DNA of 64,000 nucleotides from Rhodobacterales bacterium HKCCA1288 (GCA_015693905.1 CP065161.1:2215001-2279000); one strand, 5' to 3'; numbered from the stretch's first letter, positions 26,944 through 36,711 are shown. Made by a program: numbers and translations. Notes: generated from the letters alone by a model not told the origin.

Positions 26944-27345
26944 ATGCAAACCGCATTGACGACCGAGCTCTACATTCTCGCCCTCGCTTTCTTTTTACAG
27001 GTATTCCAATTGATGCTGTATGGCGTTGTTGCGAATTTACAGGTCGGGGTTGGGTATTCCATGAGTGCGCGGGATACAGCCAAAAGCCTAACGGGTGTGG
27101 CAGGCCGATTGCAGCGCGCCTTAAACAACCATTTTGAGGCATTGATCCTCTTTGCCATCGCGGTGGGGTTGGTAACGGCGCTTGGGGCGTCTAATGCTGC
27201 CACCGAAATTTGCGCCCATGCCTATTTGGTGGCGCGGATCCTTTATGTGCCAGCCTATGCGCAGGGACTCACGCCGTGGCGGTCTGTCATTTGGGCGGTT
27301 GGGTTCTTTGCGACAATCGCTATGGTTGTGATCGCAGTTTTTTAA
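26944..27345 (+). CDS. MAPEG-family membrane protein
   Basis: A 133-residue protein with four membrane helices in the arrangement of the MAPEG family (membrane-associated eicosanoid/glutathione proteins): helix 1 LALAFFLQVFQLMLYGVV, then GRLQRALNNHFEALILFAIAV with the family's RxxxNxxE pattern, and a final pair including AYLVARILYVPAYA. Bacterial members are mostly of unknown substrate. It lies 165 bp upstream of lpdA on the same strand. Confidence 0.85.
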   Translation: MQTALTTELYILALAFFLQVFQLMLYGVVANLQVGVGYSMSARDTAKSLTGVAGRLQRALNNHFEALILFAIAVGLVTALGASNAATEICAHAYLVARILYVPAYAQGLTPWRSVIWAVGFFATIAMVVIAVF

Positions 27346-27510
27346 TTTGTGATCACAAAGCCGAAAATCACCCCCTGAGCCGCGCTATTTTGGCCCGTTT
27401 TCGGGGGGGTGAGGGGTGAAAATCCTTGTTTCGCGCACGCCAATTTCCTATGCGCTTGGCAAATTCGGCCTGACACAGGGCCACGACCAAGCGCCAAGGA
27501 GGCGAAGATT

Positions 27511-28899
27511 ATGGCAGATTATGATGTTATCGTTATTGGCGCAGGCCCTGGTGGCTATGTGTGTGCAATCCGTTGCGCACAGTTGGGCCTAAAGACCGCC
27601 TGTGTCGAAGCCCGCGACACATTGGGCGGCACATGCCTTAATATCGGCTGCATTCCGTCTAAGGCGCTGCTGCACGCTAGCCATGCCTTGCACGAGGCAG
27701 AACATAACTTCGCCAAGATGGGCCTCAAAGGTGCTGCGCCCAAGGTCGATTGGAAAGGTATGCTGGCCTATAAAGATGATGTGATTGGCCAAAACACCAA
27801 AGGGATCGAATTCCTGTTCAAAAAGAACAAGGTGGATTGGATTAAAGGCTTTGGTTCCATCCCCGCAGCGGGGCAGGTGAAGGTTGGCGACACAACCCAT
27901 AACGCAAAATCGATCATTATTGCATCTGGCTCAACGCCGTCCACGCTGCCAGGCATTGAGGTAGACGAAAAAATCGTGGTCACGTCTGAGGGTGCCTTGG
28001 CTCTGGGTAAAGTGCCCAAGAAAATGGTTGTCATTGGTGCTGGGGTTATCGGTCTTGAGCTTGGGTCGGTCTATGCCCGTCTTGGGGCCGAGGTCGAGGT
28101 GATTGAGTATCTCGATACCATCACCCCCGGTATGGACAGTGAAGTTGCCAAGAATTTCCAAAAAATTCTTTCAAAACAGGGTTTGAAATTTACGCTTGGC
28201 GCCGCTGTTCAAGGGGTAAAAACGACCAAGACCAATGCGACTGTCAGCTACAAATTAAAGAAAGATGACAGCGACCATCAGGTTGTTGCGGATGTGGTTC
28301 TGGTTGCGACTGGGCGCAAACCCTACACCGAGGGGCTTGGCCTTGATGCGCTTGGGGTGGAACTGTCCGAGCGCGGCCAAATCAAAACGGATGGCCACTG
28401 GCAGACCAATATCAAGGGCGTTTATGCGATTGGCGATTGTATCGCAGGCCCAATGTTGGCGCATAAAGCCGAGGACGAAGGCATGGCCGTTGCCGAGGTT
28501 GTCGCGGGCAAACATGGTCATGTGAATTATGGTGTGATCCCTGGCGTGGTTTACACAAACCCCGAAGTGGCTTCGGTTGGCGCGACTGAGGAGATGCTGA
28601 AGGCTGAGGGCCGCGCTTATAAGGTTGGGAAATTCTCCTTTATGGGCAACGGCCGCGCTAAGGCGAATTTCGCGGCGGATGGTTTTGTGAAAATCCTTGC
28701 CGACAAAGACACTGACCGCATTTTGGGGGCTCATATCATTGGCCCTGCAGCAGGGGATTTGATCCATGAGGTTTGTGTCGCGATGGAATTTGGCGCCAGT
28801 GCGCAGGATTTGGCGCTGACCTGTCATGCGCATCCTACATTCTCTGAGGCAGTGCGCGAGGCGGCATTGGCCTGTGGGGATGGGGCGATCCACGCCTGA
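27511..28899 (+). CDS. lpdA: Dihydrolipoyl dehydrogenase
   Basis: The 462-residue E3 subunit of 2-oxoacid dehydrogenase complexes, reoxidising dihydrolipoamide with NAD. Visible are the FAD motif [15 protein letters not shown], the redox-active disulfide [13 protein letters not shown], the NAD motif [22 protein letters not shown], and the C-terminal catalytic [11 protein letters not shown] use the ATG at 27511 ([10 protein letters not shown]) with an AAGGAGG ribosome site; an upstream in-frame extension to 27409 lacks family character. A strong terminator follows, so this is the end of its operon. Confidence 0.97.
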   Translation: MADYDVIVIGAGPGGYVCAIRCAQLGLKTACVEARDTLGGTCLNIGCIPSKALLHASHALHEAEHNFAKMGLKGAAPKVDWKGMLAYKDDVIGQNTKGIEFLFKKNKVDWIKGFGSIPAAGQVKVGDTTHNAKSIIIASGSTPSTLPGIEVDEKIVVTSEGALALGKVPKKMVVIGAGVIGLELGSVYARLGAEVEVIEYLDTITPGMDSEVAKNFQKILSKQGLKFTLGAAVQGVKTTKTNATVSYKLKKDDSDHQVVADVVLVATGRKPYTEGLGLDALGVELSERGQIKTDGHWQTNIKGVYAIGDCIAGPMLAHKAEDEGMAVAEVVAGKHGHVNYGVIPGVVYTNPEVASVGATEEMLKAEGRAYKVGKFSFMGNGRAKANFAADGFVKILADKDTDRILGAHIIGPAAGDLIHEVCVAMEFGASAQDLALTCHAHPTFSEAVREAALACGDGAIHA

Positions 28900-28921
28900 C
28901 TTGCGGCGTTTGAAACAAAGA

Positions 28922-28955
28922 GATGCCGAATGCAGGGGAGGCATTCGGCATCTTT
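28922..28955 (+). terminator. Intrinsic terminator of lpdA
   Basis: GATGCCGAATGC (28922-28933) and GCATTCGGCATC (28941-28952) pair perfectly over 12 bp with a 7-base loop, followed by TTT. It begins 22 bp past the lpdA stop codon. Confidence 0.9.
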
Positions 28956-29087
28956 CCTTTGGGGTGACTTGCGCAACAGTCGGGGAAACCTTGGGCAAGT
29001 CTAACGGCGGTTTCCTGATTGGGGGACTGCAAACCGCATGGCTCATTTAAAACCCGATTCGGTTTAAGCAATGGTTAATGGTCAGCC

Positions 29088-29741
29088 TCAGGCGGCCAGC
29101 AGCCTTAATCCATGGGTGACATCGGCCCGAACGGCCAAGCGCAACCCTGGCTCATCTCCAGCCTTTAATGCAGCGAGGATTGAGCGATGATGCTGCGGTG
29201 CATCGGTTCGGTTGAGCCGCCCGTAGAGGGCGCGCATGGTCGGCCCCAATTGCAGCCAAACCGTTTCCGCCAAAGCCAACATTGCGGGCGCTTGTGCGCG
29301 CAAATAGAGCGTGCGGTGGAATTCAAGGTTATAGCGAATATAGGCAATGGCATCGCCCGTATGGATCACCCCTGCAATCGCGCTATTGGTGCTTTCCATA
29401 CGTTCGATAAGGGCCATATGCGCCCGCGGCAGGGCGCGTGCGGCCAATTCAGGCTCAAGCAAGGCGCGTAACGCTGCCAATTCTTCGATCCGTTCATTAC
29501 TAAGTTCTGGGGTCGATACGCGGCCAGAAGCCGATAAAAACAATGCACCTTCGCTGACCAAACGCCGCACCGCCTCGCGCGCAGGGGTCATGGATACCTG
29601 AAATTCTTGGCCAATTCCGCGCAGCGTCATTGCCCGCCCCGGTAAAATTTCGCCATGCATGATGCGCGAGCGCAAAGCGCGATAGACCCGTTCATGGGCC
29701 ACGGCAGCGGTTTGTTCAGCTGGGCGCGGGTTGATCAACAT
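29088..29741 (-). CDS. GntR-family (FadR/FCD subfamily) transcriptional regulator
   Basis: A 217-residue regulator. The N-terminal winged HTH (VYRALRSRIMHGEILPGRAM, then EFQVSMTPAREAVRRLVSEG) is typical of GntR, and the all-helical C-terminal FCD domain has the metal-binding pattern in LEFHRTLY. FCD regulators usually sense small carboxylic acids. It lies alone between lpdA (convergent) and a peptidase gene upstream, so its target cannot be guessed from neighbours. Confidence 0.9.
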   Translation of the reverse strand: MLINPRPAEQTAAVAHERVYRALRSRIMHGEILPGRAMTLRGIGQEFQVSMTPAREAVRRLVSEGALFLSASGRVSTPELSNERIEELAALRALLEPELAARALPRAHMALIERMESTNSAIAGVIHTGDAIAYIRYNLEFHRTLYLRAQAPAMLALAETVWLQLGPTMRALYGRLNRTDAPQHHRSILAALKAGDEPGLRLAVRADVTHGLRLLAA

Positions 29742-29763
29742 AGGCTATATGTGATCACAAACC

Positions 29764-30483
29764 TTATCCCGTTGGCAAGCTCTCAAAACGCCAAGCCAAA
29801 ATCTCGTTCCCATGGGTTTTGAGCCATGCGCGATGCCGTTGATACTCAGGGCAAAGCGCGGCGCAATGTGCCCAGAATTTTGGGCCGTGGTTCATTTCTG
29901 CCAAATGCGCAACCTCATGGGCGGCGACATAATCTAGCACCTCAGGCGGGGCCATGATCAGTCGCCAAGAATACATCAAATGACCCTGCGCCGAGCAACT
30001 GCCCCAGCGGCTTTTGGTGTCACGAAGTGTGAGCTTGGAAAACTGTCTTCCCAGTTTATTCGCGTAATATTCCGAGGCTGTGTGGAGCCGCGCATTGGCG
30101 CGGGTTTTTAGAAAGGCGGCCACGCGAATGGGCAGGCGTGGATCATCGGCAACGCTTAAACATCCATCGACCAGCTTTGCGGAACGGCCACTGCCTGCGA
30201 TGATTGGATGGGGAACACCTTCGATGGGAATCACCGCACCAATGACGGGGCGCTGTGCTGTGGGGCGGTTTTGCAAATGCCCCATCAACCAATCACGGCG
30301 AGCGTGCAGAAAGGCCAAGGCCTCACCTTCTGGCGCCCAATGGGGCATGGTTAGGCTGACAGTGCCATCTCGATTGGACACCCGTAACGAAAATCGCGTG
30401 GCGCGCACGGATTTCTTCATCACCACCTCAACGGGCTGTGGCCCGTCCAACTGGTGAATCCAAGATGATGTCTTGCGCCGCAT
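29764..30483 (-). CDS. SprT/YgjP-like zinc metallopeptidase (DUF45 family)
   Basis: A 239-residue protein with the YgjP/DUF45 layout: a beta-rich N-terminal part (VRATRFSLRVSNRDGTVSLT) and a C-terminal zinc-peptidase core with DTKSRWGSCS and the HExxH motif HEVAHLAEMNHGPKFW. Substrates are not known for this family. It lies 22 bp upstream of the GntR gene on the same strand and is divergent from the TIGR02300 gene. Confidence 0.88.
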   Translation of the reverse strand: MRRKTSSWIHQLDGPQPVEVVMKKSVRATRFSLRVSNRDGTVSLTMPHWAPEGEALAFLHARRDWLMGHLQNRPTAQRPVIGAVIPIEGVPHPIIAGSGRSAKLVDGCLSVADDPRLPIRVAAFLKTRANARLHTASEYYANKLGRQFSKLTLRDTKSRWGSCSAQGHLMYSWRLIMAPPEVLDYVAAHEVAHLAEMNHGPKFWAHCAALCPEYQRHRAWLKTHGNEILAWRFESLPTG

Positions 30484-30615
30484 CGCAATAAGCCTCTGTG
30501 TTTCGTCAATCGAACGGGCAATCCGCGCATTAGTTTTCGGAAAGCCTTTGACACCCTATTCACATTGTGGCAGGGGATCGCAATTCTCTCGATAGCGTTC
30601 ATTGAAGGGGGTGTC

Positions 30616-30951
30616 ATGCCCAAAGAGGAATGGGGTGTTAAACGCGTATGCCCAACCACAGGCAAGCGTTTCTACGACCTAAACAAAGACCCAATCGTCA
30701 GCCCATATACGGGCGAGGTGGTCACATTAGATACTGGTAAAGGCAGCCGCAGCTTGGTCGCCGAAAAACCATCTGCCGCCTCTGCGGCTAAGTCCAACGC
30801 CCATGCGGATGATGAGGTGGTCTTGGATGATGAAGATGATTTGGTGTTGGATGATGATTCCGATCTCGATGATGATCTTCTCGAAGATGACGATGACGAC
30901 AATGTCTCGCTCGATGACATTGCCGATGTCGGTTCGGATGATGACGAGTAA
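30616..30951 (+). CDS. TIGR02300 family protein with polyacidic tail
   Basis: A 111-residue protein starting MPKEEWGVKRVCPTTGKRFY, the hallmark of TIGR02300, a family found in alphaproteobacteria and of unknown function. A short N-terminal domain has one cysteine (VCP). The C-terminal half is almost only Asp, Glu, Val and Leu (for example DDSDLDDDLLEDDDDDN). I chose the ATG at 30616 over one at 30565, because the conserved part begins there. tRNA-Ala follows 100 bp downstream. Confidence 0.9.
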   Translation: MPKEEWGVKRVCPTTGKRFYDLNKDPIVSPYTGEVVTLDTGKGSRSLVAEKPSAASAAKSNAHADDEVVLDDEDDLVLDDDSDLDDDLLEDDDDDNVSLDDIADVGSDDDE

Positions 30952-31051
30952 ACCACTTTGAAAACCGTTGCGTGTGGGGCGGATTTTTCGCTTGATCTGC
31001 CCCGCGCGACACCATAAACCGCAGATCGCAACAAATGTTGCGCATGGTTAC

Positions 31052-31127
<76 letters not shown>

Positions 31128-31190
31128 AATCCTCATAACCCATTGATTTCCTTATTTCGTTGACCTAATTTAGCCTATGTGCCACCATTT

Positions 31191-31226
31191 GGGGTATACG
31201 GTGGGGTATACGGTGGGGTATACGGA
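31191..31226. repeat. Three tandem 12-bp repeats at the left island end (likely integrase arm sites)
   Basis: Three units of GGGGTATACGGT (the last ending GGA) run head to tail directly before the integrase ATG at 31227. A matching array of the same period and core lies at 56635-56682, next to the right border. Arrays at both ends are what arm-type binding sites of a tyrosine integrase would look like. They could also regulate int, being in its leader. Confidence 0.75.
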
Positions 31227-31676
31227 ATGACTGTTTACGAGAAGGCCACACTCTCTAAGAGATCAGGGCGCAAGAACTGGTACGTCTACTGCACTGTGCC
31301 CATTCCTCTCCGTGGTATGATGGGGGGCGCCAAGCAGATTCACATTAGCACTGGCACCAGTGACCTCGAATTTGCTCGTGATAAGTTGCGTGATCTTGAG
31401 GCCCAATTGTGGGCAAGGCTTGATGAAGCCCAGTTGACAAATCACCCACTTTCTAAGGCTTACCTGCAACTTGAAGCGTTGATCAATAAGTATACTCCCG
31501 CGCAAATGCCTAAAGATCTGAATGATGTCTGCAAGAAGCTGTTTGATGAAGAAACACGATACCATCTTGAAGATGACCTTCGGGTTCGAGCCGGGGGTAT
31601 CATTGAGGCACAAGCTACTGATTGGGAGGACGCTCCTCTCATAGCAGAGCACGCTGACTTAGTGCGGGATGCATTA

Positions 31677-32816
31677 TACTGGGAGTCATTGAAGAACCGA
31701 GATTTGAAGGGTTGACGTTCGAGTGGGCAACGATTCAGATATGCGCATGATCCGTCCCGGTTTTCTCTCCTCTTCAGAACGGCGTGAACTTGAGGTTTGC
31801 GTGCGTAGCCAGCGCGAAGATCACGGCGTTGCACGGCGCGCCAATGCAATCCTGCTCCTTGATGACGGTAAGTCCTGTCAGGCTATCGCGGAGTTTCTGT
31901 ATCTGGACGATGATACCATTCGGGGCTGGTACAAGACCTACCGAGAGGGCGGCTGGGACGCGCTTTCGACCGACGGCTGGAAGGGTGGTCAGTCCCGCAT
32001 GACGACAGCTCAAGAGACGGAGCTTTGCACCTGGCTGGACGACCGCTTCTGTCGATCGACTGTCGAGATCAGGGCGTACATCGCGGCACAATATGGCGTG
32101 GACTATTCCCACTCGGGCTGCATCAAGCTTCTGTCGCGGCTGGGCTATGAATACCGGAAGCCGAAAGGGCTGCCACGCGTTGCATCTGAAGAGAAACAAG
32201 CCGAATTCATTGCGCTATACGAGCAGCTGCTGAACGGGTTGGGCGCCGATGAAGCCGTGTATTTCGCCGATGCGGTGCATCCCGAATATCAGACAAAGCC
32301 TGCGTTTGGCTGGGTCAAGGCAGGATCAAAGCCCACCGTGACAACCACCGCGGGACGCGGGCGGGTTAATATCCATGGCGCGCTCAACCTTGAGAATTTT
32401 GATGCGCCCTTTGTCGAACCAACCACCGTAGACGGGGTCAGTGCCGCCCAGCTTCTGGCCAAGATTGAGGAACGCAATCCTCTCTCGCGGATCATCTATG
32501 TCATCTGGGATAATGCGGCTTACCATAAGGGCCCGGACGTGCGCGAATTCCTCAAACGACCAGACTGCCGCATACGACTGATCCAGCTACCGCCTTATTG
32601 CCCGCACCTAAATCCGATAGAACGATTATGGGCGGTCATGCACCAATACGTCACTCACAATCGCTACTACCCCACACAAAAGAAGTTCGCAGATGCGATC
32701 CTGAGGTTCTTTCGAGAGACCCTGCCCAAAGAGTGGAAAACATTCCGTGATCAGGTGTCAGATAGCTTCAGGGTCGTCACTCACGAGGATTTTCGGGTTT
32801 TGGAGTAAGCGCGGTA
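31677..32816 (+). mobile_element. IS630-family insertion sequence, copy 1 (1140 bp, in the integrase gene)
   Basis: The element is bounded by a TA target duplication (31675-31676 and 32817-32818), typical of IS630/Tc1-mariner. The ends share only a short inverted repeat (TATAC at each tip, then partial similarity). It holds one transposase gene. A second copy, 49544-50683, encodes an identical transposase and matches in every stretch I compared, same length and orientation, implying recent transposition. Confidence 0.9.
31723..32808 (+). CDS. IS630-family transposase (copy 1)
   Basis: A 361-residue transposase with an N-terminal helix-turn-helix part (RANAILLLDDGKSCQAIAEF), a second HTH region, and a DDE catalytic domain: D in YFADAVHPEYQ, D in VIWDNAAYHKG, and E in CPHLNPIERLWAVMH, the D34-35E spacing of IS630. 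The GTG at 31723 is the furthest start; ATG at 31741 is an alternative. It is complete and probably active. Confidence 0.93.
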   Translation: MGNDSDMRMIRPGFLSSSERRELEVCVRSQREDHGVARRANAILLLDDGKSCQAIAEFLYLDDDTIRGWYKTYREGGWDALSTDGWKGGQSRMTTAQETELCTWLDDRFCRSTVEIRAYIAAQYGVDYSHSGCIKLLSRLGYEYRKPKGLPRVASEEKQAEFIALYEQLLNGLGADEAVYFADAVHPEYQTKPAFGWVKAGSKPTVTTTAGRGRVNIHGALNLENFDAPFVEPTTVDGVSAAQLLAKIEERNPLSRIIYVIWDNAAYHKGPDVREFLKRPDCRIRLIQLPPYCPHLNPIERLWAVMHQYVTHNRYYPTQKKFADAILRFFRETLPKEWKTFRDQVSDSFRVVTHEDFRVLE

Positions 32817-33920
32817 TAGAAGTCTTCCTGTTAGAGTTTCGTCAGCTCAACAAGGAGAGGTTTGCGCCAGTAAAACAAACTAAGACTTTTGATGCCGTTG
32901 CGGCGGAGTATCTGCAACATCCCTCGTTTTTGCGAAATCAAAAGACTGGAGAGCCAAAGCGCAACAAAACTCTTAAGGATCAGCGCAATAAAATCGAAAC
33001 GTTCAAGAAATGGGCAGGGCGAGTTCGGTTATCAGAGTTTAACCTGCCATTCGCCTATAGTTACATGGATGCGCTGCACGAAATCATTGATGCAGAAGAT
33101 AAGGAAGTGGGCGTTGGAGTTGAAACCATCAAGCAGTATTTCGTGCCGCTTAAAGGTGTTCTGAAATTTGCGTACCAACAGGGCTATTCTTCGGGAGTTT
33201 TATGGGAAGGTCTAGAGTTTACTGGGCGTGGTGCTCCAACAAAGTCTTATCGTGATTTCCGCGAGCATGAATACGCAAAGCTGTGGTCTATGCAGATACC
33301 CGAGCAGGATCGCCTTTGTTTGGCGATGCTTGCGGCTACTGGTTGTCGCTTGGAGGAAATAGCTGCTGCCAGATGGAGTGATATTCACGAAGAAACAGTC
33401 GATGGTCTTGCTGTTCACTGGCTCGATACTCGCAACATGGTTGTGAAGAATGCGCCCTCTCGTAGACTTGTGCCCCTTCATCCTGAAATAGTACGGTTAA
33501 TGCCCAAACGGGGTTTCAGTTGGAACAAGCATGATGAAGATCGGTTGTTCAGTTATCCAGTCTCTGGCGATGACAATAAGGTTTCAAACAAAGCCTCCAA
33601 CAAGTTAATGGGTTATGTCCGCGCTGTGCGCGATGATCCCACAGACAGGACTTTAGCACTCCATAGTTTCAGGCATACTTTCACCACCATCTGCCGAAAT
33701 GCTGAGCCGACAATTGACTGGGAAATGCGAGAACGTTTATTGGGTCACGGAGGTAGTGAAACAGCGCGAACATATGGTCAGGCAGCACGCGTGGCCAATG
33801 TCCTCAAAGAAATTCGCCGATTAGACTTTTCCTTTTTGCGCAAGAGCCAGTGAGAAATTAACTGGCGTGGACATGAGTGGTGCGATTACGATCAACACGT
33901 TCGACTATTCAGTAGCGCGG

Positions 33921-35351
33921 CTAAAGCCGCTCCTTGAAAAGCCGTTGCCTCATAGCCCATCCAGACTTCTCAGCATCAACAGATAATGCTCTGGCAACGT
34001 ACTTTGTCGCCTTGAATACGGTGTCTTTAATCTTTGATGGTTGTTTCCCACGAGACCAAGACAGAAGGGTTGTATCAATCTTGCCGATGCGGTGGCCTGT
34101 GACCTCGAAGTAGGCCTTGCGCATCACCTCTTCTAAATCGCCACTACCTTCGACATGCCGATTAACTATGAAGCTGTCATGGACAGGCAGGACTGGAATG
34201 TCGCGTTGGGCGAACTCCAGCATCACCTTTTCAGCAATACAGCTATCAGTGAATTGAAGGCTGTTGCCTATGCCTTTGAAGAACAGGTCTGCTACGGGAG
34301 CATGGGCTTCGAGAATGCTGTCACGTAGCGTAGCCCAAGTTATGCCTGCCTTTTCTAAGCCAGCCTTGAAGCCATCGTCTTTGGGGCCATCGGGAGAGAA
34401 GCGTGACATTTGGAGCATGGCATTGAAGGCCTGTTTTACGAGCTTACGATGCTGTCCATCTAGAATGCGGCCATAGGCATCAGTGTTCCCCATGTCCTTG
34501 CCAGCCATGTGATACAACAGTTGGGGGTGGAGCTGGGAATAGTCGGCTTCAGATGTGCGCTCACCGTCAATCGTGATCAACATGCGATAGTTCTTCGGCA
34601 CATTCTGCCACCATGCACGGTAGAACCTACCGCCCAGTGTAAAGCGGTCAGTGGCTGCATCATCGCCAACCGTGAATATCCGCACGAGGGTACGCTGTGA
34701 GAAATCTATTGGGGCCTTGTCGCTGCTTCGCTTCATATCTTCTGCGAGTTTAGGAATGTCGGCCGTATTGAGTTCGAGGTCTGGCCAATGCCGAAGCAAG
34801 CAATCGTTTATCGTAGCTAGGTTAGAGCGGAACAGATTGGTCTTGTCAGTGTCGATATAGGGTAAGTCTTCGGTGCTACGGATCGTATCCTTTGTTTCAG
34901 GATTCCATGTCTTCGTAATCTTACGCAGGATAATTGGCTCAGGTGTTTCGACATGAACGCCATTGATTGCAGGATGACCATCCAACGCATTTAGCATGTC
35001 TACCATGGGAGCGGTGGGCCAATACTTGGTTAGAATGCCTTTGCCAGTATTGAGGTCTTTACGCCCTGTTTCATCGATGATCAGGTTCAGACGCTTCAAG
35101 CCATCGAATGCATCCATCATGGTACGGTGGGAAACATTGGTGTAGCTGTAACGCTGTCGAGAATAATACGCCTTCTTCTTATGGATCAGGCAATCACGTG
35201 GCGGAATAGATTGGATAGCCTTCCACATATCCAAGACCAAATAAGCCACGGAATAGTTGAAGCGGATTTGAGTAGAGGCATCCCTCGCACGCTTACGAAC
35301 TTCAGAAGCTTCGATCTGAGACACAATATCTGAGACAAGATCAGTAAACAT
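33921..35351 (-). CDS. Protein with N-terminal winged-helix-like part and family-A-polymerase-like palm motifs
   Basis: A 476-residue protein I cannot assign to a named family. The N-terminal 130 residues include a winged-helix-like stretch (YTNVSHRTMMDAFDGLKRLN). The second half has three motifs in the order of family A polymerases. EADYSQLHPQ (269-278) resembles motif A DYSQIELR. RKLVKQAFNAM (302-312) resembles the O-helix. PVLPVHDSFIV (386-396) resembles motif C, with HDS as in T7-type RNA polymerases rather than HDE. The motif A glutamate that excludes ribonucleotides in DNA polymerase I is histidine here. There is no 3'-5' exonuclease domain. A small replicative polymerase or primase of the island is my best guess; activity is unproven. 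It lies upstream of a 386-aa protein, a recombinase and an acidic protein on the same strand. Confidence 0.55.
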   Translation of the reverse strand: MFTDLVSDIVSQIEASEVRKRARDASTQIRFNYSVAYLVLDMWKAIQSIPPRDCLIHKKKAYYSRQRYSYTNVSHRTMMDAFDGLKRLNLIIDETGRKDLNTGKGILTKYWPTAPMVDMLNALDGHPAINGVHVETPEPIILRKITKTWNPETKDTIRSTEDLPYIDTDKTNLFRSNLATINDCLLRHWPDLELNTADIPKLAEDMKRSSDKAPIDFSQRTLVRIFTVGDDAATDRFTLGGRFYRAWWQNVPKNYRMLITIDGERTSEADYSQLHPQLLYHMAGKDMGNTDAYGRILDGQHRKLVKQAFNAMLQMSRFSPDGPKDDGFKAGLEKAGITWATLRDSILEAHAPVADLFFKGIGNSLQFTDSCIAEKVMLEFAQRDIPVLPVHDSFIVNRHVEGSGDLEEVMRKAYFEVTGHRIGKIDTTLLSWSRGKQPSKIKDTVFKATKYVARALSVDAEKSGWAMRQRLFKERL

Positions 35352-35470
35352 TACGAGCTAATATTCCTAAGATTTGGAAAGGCACGTGTCGCATTGAGTC
35401 TCGCGTAGAGAGGGAGGTCGGCCCTTCGGGGGGCCGCCCCTACTATCATAGTCTCACTTATAGCTATACT

Positions 35471-35486
35471 ATTAGGGAACCGATAA
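35471..35486. repeat. 16-bp repeat, first copy (second at 38367-38382)
   Basis: ATTAGGGAACCGATAA here and ATTAGGGAACCAATAA at 38367-38382 differ at one base. The first copy lies between the polymerase-like gene and the 386-aa gene, the second in the AT-rich stretch. Same orientation; a shared protein-binding site is possible. Confidence 0.4.
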
Positions 35487-35505
35487 GGATTAAGACAGAC
35501 AAGCA

Positions 35506-36666
35506 TCACGCCAGCCTCCTATAATACAGTGTGCCTTTGATCCGCTCAATGGCTCGAACATCCACCAACACTTTGATAACATCCTTGGTGTGCTGGCCCT
35601 TGGCTACGCCTGCCCATTCAGATGCTTGTGAATCAGTCATCTTGAATTGTTCGTCTATTTCGTAGGGCTTGGATTTAATCTGGCCCCATAAGAAATAGGC
35701 ACTTTTGTATCTGCTACGATCCTTGGCATTTTGTGGGTTTAGGAGTGCTTTTTCTACACGTAATGTTTTTGCTCTAGGTGCTGGCTGTTCAACAGGGGTC
35801 ACCTGACGCTTTTTACTTTTGGAGACAGGAGCCATTGCCGATTTGATAACGGTGTTGATGTATCTTTTTGCTTCTTCTGTAGGATCAGCAGAAGATTCCG
35901 CCGACATGATAACCGTGTCGTCTTTGATTGGCGCTTCATTGGCTGGCCTTGGAGATTGTTGCCATGGTGGAGTTTCAGCCCCTATGACTCCGATGTGCAG
36001 TAGCATTTTCTTGATGACGTTCTGCATCTCGAACTCAGAACTTGGGTCTGGCTGGAGTGCATCAAGCTCAGAGATAACGGTTTCAATGAGTTCTCGATGC
36101 TCAGGCTTGGTTATGTCTACACCTTCGGCTTGTGCCGCTTTGACGATGGCCTGAGCATAGAAGTCACGATCCAACGAAGCGTTGATTTCTTGTTCTTGCG
36201 CTTTTGGATTTAGGTTGGAAAATCGCTTTGTATCTGCGTTTTTCTTGGCCTTGTATTGAGTGACAGCATTGGGCAGTGCCTTTGCAAGGTCAGAAAAGGC
36301 ATCGTCTTTTTCTGCCTGCCGCTCAAGTTTCTTTTGGTACTCGTAAGCCAAGCCTTGATCTGCTGTCCACGGCATACCGATTGCCATGCGGTGATGCATC
36401 ATTGCCATCTCCATATTTGCATCGTCCGCTATCTCAGCGCCCTGCCACGCTTCAGGGCCTACAATGCTCATGAAGAAACCTTTTGCCCAAGCGTCTTTGG
36501 GTAACGAGATGAATGCGACTTCCCATTTCTTGAGTTGTTTTTTGGCGTGAGGATAAGCCTTCGCCATGGCCGCATCATCGTTATCAAGATACAACGCACG
36601 AATGTAATGCCACTCAAGAAACCGAGCTACTAGATCATCAAACTCTGTTAATCGCGGCAGTGACAT
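35506..36666 (-). CDS. Hypothetical island protein, possible replication/partition accessory
   Basis: A 386-residue cytoplasmic protein without a family I recognise. The N-terminal part is helical (DDLVARFLEWHYIRALYLDN), the middle is charged and low in complexity (about residues 110-270), and the C-terminal 90 residues look like a winged-helix domain (TDSQASEWAGVAKGQHTKDV, then VDVRAIERIKGTLYYRR). It lies between the polymerase-like gene (155 bp downstream) and the serine recombinase (45 bp upstream), so it is likely cotranscribed with them. A role in replication or maintenance of the element is inferred only from context. Confidence 0.6.
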   Translation of the reverse strand: MSLPRLTEFDDLVARFLEWHYIRALYLDNDDAAMAKAYPHAKKQLKKWEVAFISLPKDAWAKGFFMSIVGPEAWQGAEIADDANMEMAMMHHRMAIGMPWTADQGLAYEYQKKLERQAEKDDAFSDLAKALPNAVTQYKAKKNADTKRFSNLNPKAQEQEINASLDRDFYAQAIVKAAQAEGVDITKPEHRELIETVISELDALQPDPSSEFEMQNVIKKMLLHIGVIGAETPPWQQSPRPANEAPIKDDTVIMSAESSADPTEEAKRYINTVIKSAMAPVSKSKKRQVTPVEQPAPRAKTLRVEKALLNPQNAKDRSRYKSAYFLWGQIKSKPYEIDEQFKMTDSQASEWAGVAKGQHTKDVIKVLVDVRAIERIKGTLYYRRLA

Positions 36667-36711
36667 TTGAATCCGTTACCTTTGATGTCAGGCTGTTAGT
36701 GTTGCCGCGAG

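Larger units (their letters stand above)
31227..33853 (+). pseudogene. int: Tyrosine-recombinase integrase of the island, interrupted by IS630
   Basis: The N-terminal part (31227-31676) and the C-terminal part (32819-33853) are separated by the IS630 element. Removing it with one copy of its TA target gives a single frame of 494 residues, joined as VRDALEVFLLEF. The C-terminal catalytic domain has the arginine in TGCRLEEIAA, the HxxR box LHSFRHTF, LLGHGG, and the tyrosine in TARTYGQAA. As interrupted, the first fragment lacks the catalytic domain and the second lacks its start, so the island is probably immobile. I prefer the ATG at 31227; a GTG at 31179 would put the 12-bp repeats in the coding frame as GVYG units. 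Confidence 0.88.

Noticed and set aside
28255-29046. 263-codon minus-strand open frame opposite lpdA
   Set aside because: Antisense to lpdA, spans its terminator, and has no recognisable motif.
30970-31010. Stem-loop after the TIGR02300 gene as a terminator
   Set aside because: A GGGGCGGAT/ATCTGCCCC stem can form, but no T run follows and the stem has a wobble pair; too weak to list.
31191-31226. Tandem 12-bp repeats as a CRISPR array
   Set aside because: No spacers separate the units, and no cas genes are present; integrase arm sites fit better.
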